64,000 nt of DNA from Streptomyces fradiae ATCC 10745 = DSM 40063 (GTDB taxonomy: Bacteria; Actinomycetota; Actinomycetes; Streptomycetales; Streptomycetaceae): NCBI RefSeq assembly GCF_008704425.1, contig NZ_CP023696.1, forward strand, positions 3,822,501 to 3,886,500, written 5' to 3'. Both the position numbers and the translations under genes were made by a program. Below the pieces are notes generated by a model. That model was not told where the DNA came from. It ran no database searches and worked only from the letters and a program-made list of their open reading frames with translations. Each line of letters starts with the position of its first letter. Position 1 is the stretch's first letter. This document shows, one piece after another, positions 42,756 through 52,200 of the stretch.

Positions 42756-44546
42756 TCAGAGGCGCTCGGGGGTGCGGATGCCCAGGAGGGCCATGCCCTT
42801 GCTGAGCGTCCGCGCGGTCAGGTCGCACAGGAACAGCCGGTTCTCCACCTGCTCCGGGGTGTCCGCCTTCAGCACCGGGCACTCCGCGTAGAAGGTCGTG
42901 AACAGCGACGACAGCTGGTACAGGTACGCGGCCAGCTTGTGCGGCTCGTACGACGCGGCCACCTCGGCGATCACCTCGCCGAACTGGTCCAGGTGCAGGC
43001 CGAGCGCGCGCTCCGCCGGGGCCAGCCCCAGCTCCGCGTGGGCGGCCGGCTTCGCGTCGCCCGACTTGCGGACGATGGACCGGATACGCGCGTACGCGTA
43101 CTGGAGGTACACCGACGTGTCGCCGTTCAGCGACACCATCTGGTCCAGGTCGAACTTGTAGTCGCGGACCGCGGAAGTCGACAGGTCGGCGTACTTGATC
43201 GCGCCGATGCCCACCTGCGTGCCGCGCTCGGCGATCTCCTCCTCGGTGAGCCGATCGGCCTCCGGCAGGCTCTCGGCCTTCTCCCGGACGACCGACGACG
43301 CCCGCTCGACCGCCTCGTCCAGCAGGTCCACGAGCCGGACCGTCTCGCCCTCACGGGTCTTGAACGGCTTGCCGTCCTTGCCGAGGACCGTGCCGAAGGC
43401 GAGCTGCACGGCCTTCACGTCGTCGCCGAGCCAGCCCGCCCGGCGCGCCGTCTCGAAGACCATCTTGAAGTGCAGCGACTGCCGGGCGTCCACCACGTAC
43501 AGCAGGGTGGTCGCGCCGAGCTTCTGCACCCGGTCGCGGATGGCGGACAGGTCGGTCGCCGCGTAGCCGTAGCCGCCGTTCGACTTGCGGACGATCAGCG
43601 GGACCGGCTGGCCGTCCGGGCCCTTCACGTCGTCGAAGAAGACGCACAGCGCGCCCTCCGAGCGGACCGCGACCCCCGACTCCTCCAGGAGGCGGCACGT
43701 CTCGTCGAGCATGTCGTTGTAACCGGACTCGCCGACCACGTCCGGGTCGCGGATCTCCATGTCCAGCTTGTCGAAGACCGAGTAGAAGTAGATCTTCGAC
43801 TCGTCCACGAAGCGCTGCCACAGCCGCAGCGTCTCGGGGTCGCCGGACTGGAGCAGGACGACCCGGTCCCGGGAGCGCGCCTTGAACTCCTCGTCCGAGT
43901 CGAACAGCGCGCGGGACGCCTTGTACAGCCGGTTCAGGTTCGACATGGCCTCCTCGCCGGAGGTCTGCGCGTCGCCCGTGTCCGCCTTGTGGTCCAGCTC
44001 GTGCGGGTGCTCGATCAGATACTGGATGAGCATGCCGAACTGGGTGCCCCAGTCGCCGATGTGGTGGCGCCGGACGACCTTCTCGCCCGCGAACTCCAGG
44101 ATCCGCACCATCGCGTCGCCGATGACGGCGGACCGCAGGTGCCCGACGTGCATCTCCTTCGCCACGTTCGGCTGGGCGTAGTCGATCACCGTCGTGCCGG
44201 GGTGCTCCGCGGACGGCACGCCGAGGCGGTCGTCGGCGGCGCGGGCCGCCAGCGTCTCCACGATGGCACCGTCGCCGACGGTGATGTTGAGGAAGCCGGG
44301 GCCGGAGACCTCGACCTCCTTCAGCACGCCGTCGTCCGCCGGGAGCGCGCCGACGACCTGGGCGGCCAGCTCGCGGGGGTTGCCCTTCAGCTTCTTCGCG
44401 AGCGCCAGGATGCCGTTGGCCTGGAAGTCGGCCCGGTCGCTACGTCGCAGCAGCGGGTCGGCGGAGCCGGCCTCCGGCAGGGCTGCCGAAAGGGCGTCCG
44501 CGAGGCGCTGCTGCACGGTCGAAGCGAGGGAAGGGACCGAGGCCAT
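42756..44546 (-). CDS. argS: Arginyl-tRNA synthetase
   Basis: 596 residues, class I. The N-terminal Add-1 domain contains [20 protein letters not shown]. The HIGH-type motif lies in [19 protein letters not shown] near 130, followed by [14 protein letters not shown]. The anticodon-binding DALR domain is at the C-terminus ([20 protein letters not shown]). A KMSK-type loop is not obvious, as in many ArgRS ([11 protein letters not shown] region). ATG at 44546. Divergent from lysS. Confidence 0.97.
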   Translation of the reverse strand: MASVPSLASTVQQRLADALSAALPEAGSADPLLRRSDRADFQANGILALAKKLKGNPRELAAQVVGALPADDGVLKEVEVSGPGFLNITVGDGAIVETLAARAADDRLGVPSAEHPGTTVIDYAQPNVAKEMHVGHLRSAVIGDAMVRILEFAGEKVVRRHHIGDWGTQFGMLIQYLIEHPHELDHKADTGDAQTSGEEAMSNLNRLYKASRALFDSDEEFKARSRDRVVLLQSGDPETLRLWQRFVDESKIYFYSVFDKLDMEIRDPDVVGESGYNDMLDETCRLLEESGVAVRSEGALCVFFDDVKGPDGQPVPLIVRKSNGGYGYAATDLSAIRDRVQKLGATTLLYVVDARQSLHFKMVFETARRAGWLGDDVKAVQLAFGTVLGKDGKPFKTREGETVRLVDLLDEAVERASSVVREKAESLPEADRLTEEEIAERGTQVGIGAIKYADLSTSAVRDYKFDLDQMVSLNGDTSVYLQYAYARIRSIVRKSGDAKPAAHAELGLAPAERALGLHLDQFGEVIAEVAASYEPHKLAAYLYQLSSLFTTFYAECPVLKADTPEQVENRLFLCDLTARTLSKGMALLGIRTPERL

Positions 44547-44904
44547 GAGCTTCCGTTCCTGAGTCGGGGTCTTGGGCGGGGCTGGTGGTGCGCCGGTGTG
44601 CCGTGACCGGGCGGGCTTCGTGTCCGCCGTGTCCGGCCGGGGCTTTTCCGGTTGTCAAGTGTCCCATGGTCGAGCAACCTCTTTCCCACACGTTTCCCAA
44701 CCTGTGGACAACCCGGCGGAACGAGTCCCGCCTGTGGACAACCTCCGGCGCGGTCGTCCCGTCTGGGAGAATGTGCGAGGGGCGGCGCCGCCCTCGGGCC
44801 GACCCGTCCGGAACTCTTCGAGGGCTCCTCGGAGGCCCCCGGAGATCCTTCGGAACACTACGAACCCGCAGTACACCCACACGAACACCAAGGACGTGCC
44901 GATC
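44547..44904. other. argS-lysS divergent control region
   Basis: 358 bp between two divergent aminoacyl-tRNA synthetase genes. It contains two perfect DnaA-box-like sites and must hold both promoters. I cannot fix -10/-35 elements with confidence; gagaat near 44769 could be part of a -10 for lysS. Confidence 0.5.
44703..44741. promoter_or_regulatory. Pair of perfect DnaA-box sequences
   Basis: TGTGGACAA at 44703-44711 and again at 44733-44741, the complement of TTGTCCACA, which matches the Streptomyces DnaA box. The two are exactly 30 bp apart in the same orientation, embedded in repeated cctgtggacaacc. DnaA binding here is inferred from motif only. Confidence 0.6.
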
Positions 44905-46656
44905 GTGGCTCAGAGCAGCACCGAGACCGACTGGGTCTCCCGTTTCGCGGACGAGGTCATCGCCGAGTCGGAGCGACGTGCGCCTGGCAAACCGGTCGTC
45001 GTCGCCTCCGGCCTCTCCCCGTCCGGCCCCATCCACCTGGGGAACCTCCGCGAGGTCATGACCCCGCACCTGGTGGCCGACGAGATCCGCCGCCGCGGGC
45101 ACGAGGTCCGGCACCTGATCTCCTGGGACGACTACGACCGCTACCGCAAGGTCCCGGCCGGCGTCCCCGGTGTCGACGGCTCCTGGGCCGAGCACATCGG
45201 CAAGCCGCTCACCTCCGTCCCGGCCCCGGCCGGCTCCCCGCACGCGAGCTGGGCTGAGCACTTCAAGGCGGCCATGGTCGAGTCGCTCGCCGAGCTGGGC
45301 GTCGAGTTCGACGGCATCAGCCAGACCGAGCAGTACACGAGCGGCGCCTACCGCGCGCAGATCCTGCACGCGATGAAGCACCGCGCGGACATCGACGCGA
45401 TCCTCGACCGGTACCGGACGAAGGACAAGGCCACCGGCCAGCCGAAGGCCAAGGCGCAGCCGAAGCAGAAGCAGCAGAAGCCGGTCGACGAGGCCGAGCT
45501 GGAGGCAGCCGAGGGCTCCGGCGCCGCCAGCGAGGACGACGGCTCGGGCGGCGCGGCCGGGTACTACCCGTACAAGCCGTACTGCGGCCGCTGCGAGCGC
45601 GACCTGACGACCGTCACGTCGTACGACGACACGACCACGGAGCTGACGTACGGCTGCGTGTGCGGCTTCTCCGAGACCGTGCTGCTCAGCGAGTTCAACC
45701 GCGGCAAGCTCGTCTGGAAGGTCGACTGGCCGATGCGCTGGGCGTACGAGGGCGTGATCTTCGAGCCCAGCGGCGTCGACCACTCGTCGCCCGGCTCGTC
45801 GTTCGTCGTCGGCGGGCAGATCGTGCGCGAGGTCTTCGACGGCGTCCAGCCGATCGGTCCGATGTACGCCTTCGTGGGCATCTCCGGCATGGCGAAGATG
45901 TCCTCCTCCAAGGGTGGCGTGCCCACGCCCGCCGACGCCCTGAAGATCATGGAGGCGCCGCTGCTGCGCTGGCTGTACGCCCGCCGCCGGCCGAACCAGT
46001 CCTTCAAGATCGCCTTCGACCAGGAGATCCAGCGGCTCTACGACGAGTGGGACAAGCTGGAGGCGAAGGTCGCGGACGGCACGGTGCTGCCGGCCGACGC
46101 CGCCGCGCACTCCCGCGCGGTCCGCACGGCCGCCCGCGAGCTGCCGCGTACGCCGCGCCCGCTGCCGTACCGGACGCTCGCCTCGGTCGTGGACATCACG
46201 GCCGGACACGACGAGCAGACGCTGCGCATCCTGAGCGAGCTGGACCCGGCGAATCCGCTCTCCTCCCTGGACGAGGCCCGGCCGAGGCTGGACCGCGCGG
46301 AGAACTGGATCACCACCCAGGTCCCGGCCGAGGCCCGCACGATCGTGCGCGACGAGCCGGACACGGAGCTGCTGGGCTCCCTCGACGAGCAGGGCCGCGA
46401 GTCGCTGCGGCTGCTCCTGGAGGGCCTGGACAGCCACTGGTCGCTGGACGGCCTGACGACGCTGGTCTACGGCGTGCCGAAGGTCATGGCCGGACTGGAC
46501 CCGGAGGCGAAGCCGACGCCGGAGCTGAAGGCGGCGCAGCGCGACTTCTTCGCCCTCCTGTACCGCCTGCTGGTCAGCCGGGACACGGGCCCCCGCCTCC
46601 CGACGCTGCTCCTGGCCGTCGGCGCGGACCGCGTCCGCAAGCTGCTGGCCGCGTGA
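44905..46656 (+). CDS. lysS: Lysyl-tRNA synthetase, class I
   Basis: 583 residues of the archaeal-type class I LysRS. It shows ASGLSPSGPIHLGNLREVMT (HIGH-equivalent HLGN), a Cys pair region CGRCERDL...CVCGF (zinc-like), ISGMAKMSSSKGGVPT (KMSKS-equivalent) and a helical C-terminal domain. A Lys/Gln/Glu-rich insert lies near 165-215. The GTG at 44905 is used, with aagga ten bases upstream; the GTG at 44896 would have almost no spacer. Class I LysRS is unusual in bacteria but known in Streptomyces. Confidence 0.95.
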   Translation: MAQSSTETDWVSRFADEVIAESERRAPGKPVVVASGLSPSGPIHLGNLREVMTPHLVADEIRRRGHEVRHLISWDDYDRYRKVPAGVPGVDGSWAEHIGKPLTSVPAPAGSPHASWAEHFKAAMVESLAELGVEFDGISQTEQYTSGAYRAQILHAMKHRADIDAILDRYRTKDKATGQPKAKAQPKQKQQKPVDEAELEAAEGSGAASEDDGSGGAAGYYPYKPYCGRCERDLTTVTSYDDTTTELTYGCVCGFSETVLLSEFNRGKLVWKVDWPMRWAYEGVIFEPSGVDHSSPGSSFVVGGQIVREVFDGVQPIGPMYAFVGISGMAKMSSSKGGVPTPADALKIMEAPLLRWLYARRRPNQSFKIAFDQEIQRLYDEWDKLEAKVADGTVLPADAAAHSRAVRTAARELPRTPRPLPYRTLASVVDITAGHDEQTLRILSELDPANPLSSLDEARPRLDRAENWITTQVPAEARTIVRDEPDTELLGSLDEQGRESLRLLLEGLDSHWSLDGLTTLVYGVPKVMAGLDPEAKPTPELKAAQRDFFALLYRLLVSRDTGPRLPTLLLAVGADRVRKLLAA

Positions 46657-46760
46657 GGGCCGGACCGGACGGGCCCGGTTGGGCGGTCCTGGTTGTGCGG
46701 TCCGGGGTGGTCCGGTCGGGCGGGCCTGCTGGGGCCAGCCCGGCTGGGCGTGCTCGGCCG

Positions 46761-46816
46761 GACGGGTCCGGTGTGACGGGTTCGGTGTGACGGGTCCGGT
46801 GTGACGGGTCCGGTCG
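46761..46816. repeat. Four 14-bp tandem repeats
   Basis: Unit gacgggtccggtgt, four copies with minor changes (second has gggttcgg, fourth ends tcgg). Confidence 0.85.
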
Positions 46817-46880
46817 GACCGGTCCCGTAGGGCTGACGGGCTGACGGGGGTGTCCTGCGGGACGTTCCCCGGCGACGTCG

Positions 46881-46913
46881 TGAAGGGCCCCACCCTGAGG
46901 GTGGGGCCCTTCA
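46881..46913. terminator. Perfect 15-bp hairpin between lysS and DUF2637 gene
   Basis: TGAAGGGCCCCACCC, 3-nt loop, GGGTGGGGCCCTTCA. It lies between convergent genes, about 225 bp after lysS and 305 bp after the DUF2637 gene, and can act in both directions. Confidence 0.8.
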
Positions 46914-47218
46914 CGCGTCGCTGCGCGTGCGCCATCTGCGCGGTGTCGGCCTGCGGGGCTCGGGCGAGGGCGGCGGCCAGCAGGGCGTAGGCAGGCGGCG
47001 AGGATGACGGCGACGCGGCCGTAGTGACCAACGCGGAAGCGCGGCGGCGGATACGGGACGTTCCGCAGAGGCGGTGGGGGTGGCGGGGATTGCCTTGCCG
47101 GTGGGGCCGGTGGGGCCGGTGGGGCCGGTGGGTGTGGTCGGTTCGGAGGGTTCGTGGGTTCGGTGGGTGCCGGTCACCGGGGCGTCGGGCGCGCGGCGCG
47201 TGGGCGCCGGGGCCGCCG

Positions 47219-48823
47219 TCAGGCGATGTGGTCCTCGGGCATCTCCGCCTGGTAGCGCGCGATGAAGTCCGGGTACATGCGGCGCAGCAGCCCGGTGGAG
47301 CGGGGATGGTGGAGGCCCTGCGCGGTCGCCAGGTGGTGGATGAGGGCGTCGATGGCGGGCGGGACGCGGTGCTCGTCGGCGTACGCCTGGAACGCTCCGT
47401 AGGCGGCGTGGAGGTACTCGGCCTCGTTCACCTCCGGGACCTCGTCGGCTCCCTCGGTGTACGCGGCCGGGGCGTAGGAGCCCGTGTACGCCGTGTGCTC
47501 CTGCGGGGCCTTCGGCGCCGCGAACCAGGGGCTGACGTGCTCGGCGGGTGCGGGCGGCTGCCCGGTGGGCGCGGGCTCGGGGTGGGGGCCGGCCACCGGC
47601 TCGTGCTGGGGCGCCGACCGGGGTGCCGGGACGGACTCGGGGTGGGCCTCGGGACGCTCGTGGTGCGGGTGGGCTTGGGGCTGGTGGTGCTCCGGGGCCG
47701 GGGCGGCTGCCTGGGGCTGAGGCTGCTGGTGCTCCGGGGCCGGGACGGCTGCCTGGGGCTGCTGGTGGGCCGGTGCCTGGGCGGGGTGGGGTGCCGTCGG
47801 ATGCTGGGCGGGGGAACCGGGGGCCTGGGCCGGCTCGGCGGCGGGGTTCCCGGTGGCCGGCCCGGCGGGGGCCTGGGCGGTGGGGTCCTGGGCGGTGGTG
47901 GTGGCGGGTGCGGCGGTCGGGGCCGTGGGGGCGTGCTCCTGGGGCGCGCCGGCCGGCGGGACGGGGGTCGGGGCCTGGGGGAGTTCCGCCACCGCCGCGG
48001 CGGCCAGCGCCACGGGCGCCTCCTGGGCCGTCACCGCCGTCACCGCCGCGGCGGCCGGGACCGCCGTGACCGCCGGTGCGTGCGCGTCCGGGGCCGCCGA
48101 AGCCGGGGCCGCCGGGTTCGGGGGCAGGAGCACCGGTTCGATGCCCGCCGCGGCCAGGCCCGCCGGAGCGGTCTCCGCGAGCGGGACGCCGTACTTCGCG
48201 AGGCGCAGCGGCATCAGCGCCTCCACGGGCGCCTTGCGCCGCCACGCGCGGCCGAACCGGGCCTGGAGGCGTGCCTGGTAGATCAGCCGGTCCTGCTCCA
48301 ACTTGATGACCTGCTCGTACGACCGCAGCTCCCACAGCTTCATGCGCCGCCACAGCCGGAAGGTCGGCACGGGCGACAGCAGCCACCGGGTGAGCCGCAC
48401 GCCCTCCATGTGCTTGTCGGCCGTGATGTCGGCGATGCGGCCGACGGCGTGGCGGGCCGCCTCGACGGCCACGACGAACAGCATCGGGATGACGGCGTGC
48501 ATCCCCACACCGAGCGGATCCGGCCACGCGGCGGCGCCGTTGAAGGCGATGGTCGCGGCGGTCAGCAGCCACGCCGTCTGCCGCAGCAGCGGGAACGGGA
48601 TGCGGAGCCAGGTCAGCAGCAGGTCCAGGGCGAGCAGGACGCAGATGCCGGCGTCGATGCCGATGGGAAAGACCAGCGAGAAGTCGCCGAAACCTTTCTT
48701 CTCCGCGAGTTCCCGCACGGCGGCGTACGAGCCCGCGAAGCCGATGCCCGCGATGATCAGGGCACCGGCGACCACGACACCGATCAAAACGCGGTGCATC
48801 CTGGTCAGTTGCATGGCGGCCAC
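47219..48823 (-). CDS. DUF2637-domain membrane protein
   Basis: 534 residues. Four membrane helices come first (HRVLIGVVVAGALIIAGIGF; GIDAGICVLLALDLLLTWLR; LRQTAWLLTAATIAFNGAAA; VGMHAVIPMLFVVAVEAARH). A conserved cytosolic helical part follows (LWRRMKLWELRSYEQVIKLE), then ~220 residues of Pro/Ala/His/Gln low complexity and a conserved C-terminal block ending near LHHPRSTGLLRRMYPDFIAR. DUF2637 proteins occur on the chromosome and on mobile elements near spread genes; role unknown. The GTG at 48823 has ggggagg at correct spacing; the ATG nine bases later does not. Confidence 0.85.
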   Translation of the reverse strand: MAAMQLTRMHRVLIGVVVAGALIIAGIGFAGSYAAVRELAEKKGFGDFSLVFPIGIDAGICVLLALDLLLTWLRIPFPLLRQTAWLLTAATIAFNGAAAWPDPLGVGMHAVIPMLFVVAVEAARHAVGRIADITADKHMEGVRLTRWLLSPVPTFRLWRRMKLWELRSYEQVIKLEQDRLIYQARLQARFGRAWRRKAPVEALMPLRLAKYGVPLAETAPAGLAAAGIEPVLLPPNPAAPASAAPDAHAPAVTAVPAAAAVTAVTAQEAPVALAAAAVAELPQAPTPVPPAGAPQEHAPTAPTAAPATTTAQDPTAQAPAGPATGNPAAEPAQAPGSPAQHPTAPHPAQAPAHQQPQAAVPAPEHQQPQPQAAAPAPEHHQPQAHPHHERPEAHPESVPAPRSAPQHEPVAGPHPEPAPTGQPPAPAEHVSPWFAAPKAPQEHTAYTGSYAPAAYTEGADEVPEVNEAEYLHAAYGAFQAYADEHRVPPAIDALIHHLATAQGLHHPRSTGLLRRMYPDFIARYQAEMPEDHIA

Positions 48824-48936
48824 CCGCGTTGCCTCCCCTGGTTCGCCTCAGCGTTCGCGCGCACAGCCTGGCACACGCGCCAGCGATCCGGCCGCCCGGG
48901 GGAGGCCGGATCCTGACGGTGCAGGGCTACCGTCGG

Positions 48937-49671
48937 TTACTTGTTGGCGGCGGTGACGGCGGCGATGGCGTCCTTGACGGCCTTCACGGTGCCCTCCATC
49001 AGCTCGCCCGCGGCCGGGGCCTTGGCGCCCGCGTAGCCGGTGCCGTTGTAGGAGACGGTGACCACGACGTTCTCCGCGCGGGCCACGATCACGCCGTAGC
49101 GGAAGGTCTCGCCCGTCTTCTTCAGGGAGTAGCTGATCGCGCGGGCCTCGTTGCCGACGCCGGGCGCGGAGGAGGTGCGCAGGTCGATGGCGCCCTCGGT
49201 GGCCTTCACCTCGGCGACCTTGGCGACGTACTTGTCCTGGGCGCGCTTCTCGCCGCCGCCGAGCGTCTGGTCCGAGTCGAAGCGCAGGAACGAGACGTCG
49301 AGCCAGCGGTAGTCGGAGCCCTTGACGCCGTTGTCCTCCAGGCCGTTCCAGGAGCAGTTGCCGCGGGCGTTGAGGTCGGAGGACTTTCCGGGCGTACCGG
49401 CCTTCTTCTTCACCTCGGGGACGAGGTCCTCGACCGTCTTGGCGGTGACGGCCTTGCACGCGTCGGGCAGCTTGGCGTACTTCGCCGGGGTGACGCTCGG
49501 CGCGGGCGGCGCGGACGAGGCGGGCGCGGCCGAGGCGCCGCCGGCCGCGGGCGCGGAGGGCGACGCCGACGCCTCGGGGGCGTCGTCCGACGAGCAGCCG
49601 GTGGCGACCAGCATCACCGGGACGGCGGCGCAGGCGAGTATGCGGGTGAGACGCGGGGCTGATCGGTGCAT
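48937..49671 (-). CDS. DUF3558-type lipoprotein
   Basis: 244 residues. The signal and lipobox are LACAAVPVMLVATGCSSDD. A Ser/Ala/Pro linker precedes a globular domain with LPDACKAVTAKTVEDLVPEV, GNCSWNGLED and VAEVKATEGAIDLRTSSAPG. The two Cys in CKAV and NCSW are typical of DUF3558 and probably form a disulfide. The ATG at 49671 follows aagga. It is immediately downstream of another DUF3558-like lipoprotein gene. Confidence 0.85.
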   Translation of the reverse strand: MHRSAPRLTRILACAAVPVMLVATGCSSDDAPEASASPSAPAAGGASAAPASSAPPAPSVTPAKYAKLPDACKAVTAKTVEDLVPEVKKKAGTPGKSSDLNARGNCSWNGLEDNGVKGSDYRWLDVSFLRFDSDQTLGGGEKRAQDKYVAKVAEVKATEGAIDLRTSSAPGVGNEARAISYSLKKTGETFRYGVIVARAENVVVTVSYNGTGYAGAKAPAAGELMEGTVKAVKDAIAAVTAANK

Positions 49672-49853
49672 GGTTCCTTCAGTCGCTCTGTCGCTTGTCG
49701 TACGAGTCGCTCGTACCGGCCTGTCATACGGTCCGGTCGTACGGTCCGGGCGATCCGGCCCGGCCACGGTAGCCCGTCCCGGCACCCCGCCGGGGGCGGC
49801 CGGTGCGGGCGGGGGCGCCGTGCGCCGGCGGTCCCCGCAGCCCGGAACGCGGG

Positions 49854-50792
49854 TCACTCGTCGAACCGCTCGGCCAGACCGACCGCCAGCCGCCGCGCCC
49901 TGTCCTGCAGTTCCTCACTGTCCGGAACGTCCCCGACACGCGTCGGCTGCACCGCGTACCGGACGGTCACGATCACGTTCGATGTGCGGAAGACCACGCT
50001 GACGACCCGCTGCTGGGTGGCCGAACCGGCGGGGGACAGGCGGTCGTCGAGGAACGCCGCGTCGCCGAGGTCGGCGAGCGTCCGGGGCTGAAGCCCCTCG
50101 GGCGGCCCCGAGGGGCCGGGGGAGGGGGGCGCCGTCGCCGCGGGGCCGGTGGGGGCGACGGTCTGCGCCTGCTCGCCGGCGGTGCCGGCGGGGGTGCCGG
50201 CGGTGGCACTGCCCGCGGCGAGGGACGTGCCGGTCCCGCTGCCGCCGGGGGCCCGGGCGGTGGCGCCGGGGGCCGGGGCGGTGCCGGTGCCGCCGGGGGC
50301 AGGGGCCGCCGGGGCGGGGGCCGTCGAAGGCGGTGCGGCGGGGGCGATGCCGGCTGCCGACTCCTTGGTCGTGTACACCTCCTGCGCCCGCGTCTCGTCG
50401 CTGACGGCGGGGTCGTAGGAGACGACCCGCTCGAAGTCGAGGGTCAGGTGCTGGATCGCGTCCTGGCCGTCGGCCTTCCAGGTGCACCCGACGCGGCGGT
50501 CCGTGTCGTACGTGACGGCCGCCGTCCCGCGCAGGACGCGGTCGCGGCGGTCGGTCGGGAGGGCGGTCACGGCGGGCAGCATCTCGCTCAGGGTGGTGCG
50601 CGAGACGGAGCCGCACGGCTCGAACAGGGTCCGGTAGCGGCCGGGTTGGGCGACGGCCTCGGCGGCGGTGCCGGCCTTGGCGTCGATGCCCGACCCGCTC
50701 GCGCCGGAGCCGGAGCTGCACCCCGCGAGGGCGGTCGCGCTGAGTGCCGCGAGGAGCGCGGCCAGACCGGTTGCGTACGCCCTTCGCTGCAA
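49854..50792 (-). CDS. Second DUF3558-like lipoprotein
   Basis: 312 residues. Lipobox ATALAGCSSG after a short basic start. The conserved parts are FEPCGSVSRTTLSEMLPAV and RVGCTWKADG (the two Cys). A ~90-residue Gly/Pro/Ala/Thr insert follows (TGTAPAPGATARAPGGSGTG), and the domain then resumes with VVSVVFRTSNVIVTVRYAVQ. The start is TTG at 50792, with gggaagggag about ten bases upstream; no better start is in frame nearby. It is a divergent paralogue of the gene downstream (48937-49671). Confidence 0.83.
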   Translation of the reverse strand: MQRRAYATGLAALLAALSATALAGCSSGSGASGSGIDAKAGTAAEAVAQPGRYRTLFEPCGSVSRTTLSEMLPAVTALPTDRRDRVLRGTAAVTYDTDRRVGCTWKADGQDAIQHLTLDFERVVSYDPAVSDETRAQEVYTTKESAAGIAPAAPPSTAPAPAAPAPGGTGTAPAPGATARAPGGSGTGTSLAAGSATAGTPAGTAGEQAQTVAPTGPAATAPPSPGPSGPPEGLQPRTLADLGDAAFLDDRLSPAGSATQQRVVSVVFRTSNVIVTVRYAVQPTRVGDVPDSEELQDRARRLAVGLAERFDE

Positions 50793-50963
50793 GGTCCCGG
50801 GCTCCCTTCCCTGCGGTCACGGTGAAAACAGCTTGCCGGTGATCGGCGGCCGGTGAACACAATGTGTATCGCACGCGCGCCGTTGCTGCCGGTCTGCTGT
50901 CACTTATGTCAGTTCTGGCGCCGGATTTTGCGCTTTCTGACTTTTCTGGGGGATCGAGGGAGT

Positions 50964-52157
50964 ATGGCGTACGTCGAGGTGCCGGGCGAGAAGGTGCCCA
51001 TCCGGATGTGGGCGGACCCGGCCACGGTGGAGGGCGCCGCCCTCCAGCAGCTGCGGAACACCGCGACCCTGCCGTGGATCGAGGGGCTCGCCGTCATGCC
51101 GGACGTCCACTTCGGCAAGGGGGCGACGGTCGGGTCCGTCATCGCCATGCGCGGCGCCGTCTGCCCGGCGGCGGTCGGCGTCGACATCGGCTGCGGCATG
51201 TCGGCCGTGCGGACCTCGCTGACCGCCGGCGACCTGCCGGACGACCTGTCGGGGCTACGCGCGCGCATCGAGCGGGCCATCCCGGTGGGCCGGGGCATGC
51301 ACGACGAGATGGTCGACCCGGACCGGCTCGCGGGCTTCGCGGCGGCCGGGTGGGACGACCTGTGGGCGCGGTTCGGCGGTGTCGCCGAGGCGGTCAGGTT
51401 CCGTCAGGAACGCGCCACGAAGCAGATGGGAACGCTCGGAAGCGGTAACCACTTCGTCGAGGTCTGCCTGGACTCGACCGGTTCGGTGTGGCTGATGCTG
51501 CACTCCGGTTCGCGGAACATCGGCAAGGAGCTGGCCGAGCACCACATCGGCGTCGCCCGCGCGCTCCCGCACAACCAGGACCTGATCGACCGGGACCTCG
51601 CCGTCTTCGTCGCCGGCACCGACGAGATGGCCGCCTACCGCAACGACCTCTTCTGGGCGCAGGAGTACGCGAAGTACAACCGCTCCGTCATGATGGCGCT
51701 CCTCAAGGGCGTGGTCGCCGCGGAGTTCGAGAAGGCCGGCGTGACCTTCGAGCGGGAGATCTCCTGCCACCACAACTACGTGGCGGAGGAGCGGTACGAC
51801 GGCAAGGACCTGCTCGTCACGCGCAAGGGCGCGATCCGCGCGGGCAGCGGCGAGTACGGCATCATCCCCGGCTCCATGGGCACCGGCTCGTACATCGTGA
51901 AGGGCCTCGGCAACGAGAAGTCCTTCAACTCCGCCTCGCACGGCGCCGGCCGGCGTATGAGCCGCAACGCCGCCAAGCGGCGCTTCACCACGCGGGACCT
52001 GGAGGAGCAGACGCGCGGGGTGGAGTGCCGCAAGGACTCGGGCGTCGTGGACGAGATCCCCAGCGCGTACAAGCCGATCGAGAAGGTCATCGACCAGCAG
52101 CGCGACCTCGTGGAGGTCGTCGCCAAGCTGAAGCAGGTCGTCTGCGTGAAGGGGTGA
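50964..52157 (+). CDS. rtcB: RtcB-family RNA ligase
   Basis: 397 residues. It shows GLAVMPDVHFGKGATVGSVI, AVGVDIGCGMSAVRTSL (Cys and Asp metal ligands), KQMGTLGSGNHFVEVCLD, LMLHSGSRNIGKELAEHH, CHHNYVAEERY and NSASHGAGRRMSR with the His that becomes guanylylated. It joins 2',3'-cyclic phosphate or 3'-phosphate RNA ends to 5'-OH ends using GTP and Mn2+, a tRNA or rRNA repair role in bacteria. The ATG at 50964 follows gaggga. No rtcA neighbour. Confidence 0.93.
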   Translation: MAYVEVPGEKVPIRMWADPATVEGAALQQLRNTATLPWIEGLAVMPDVHFGKGATVGSVIAMRGAVCPAAVGVDIGCGMSAVRTSLTAGDLPDDLSGLRARIERAIPVGRGMHDEMVDPDRLAGFAAAGWDDLWARFGGVAEAVRFRQERATKQMGTLGSGNHFVEVCLDSTGSVWLMLHSGSRNIGKELAEHHIGVARALPHNQDLIDRDLAVFVAGTDEMAAYRNDLFWAQEYAKYNRSVMMALLKGVVAAEFEKAGVTFEREISCHHNYVAEERYDGKDLLVTRKGAIRAGSGEYGIIPGSMGTGSYIVKGLGNEKSFNSASHGAGRRMSRNAAKRRFTTRDLEEQTRGVECRKDSGVVDEIPSAYKPIEKVIDQQRDLVEVVAKLKQVVCVKG

Positions 52158-52200
52158 GGGGGCGCCGGGGCCGGGAGTCGCCGGGGCCGGGGCCCGGGGG

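Larger units (their letters stand above)
46657..47218. other. Intergenic region after lysS
   Basis: 562 bp with no supported gene. It holds four 14-bp tandem units (46761-46816), the terminator at 46881-46913 and a GTGGGGCCG 9-mer array at about 47098-47135. Open frames here are low-complexity. Confidence 0.6.
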
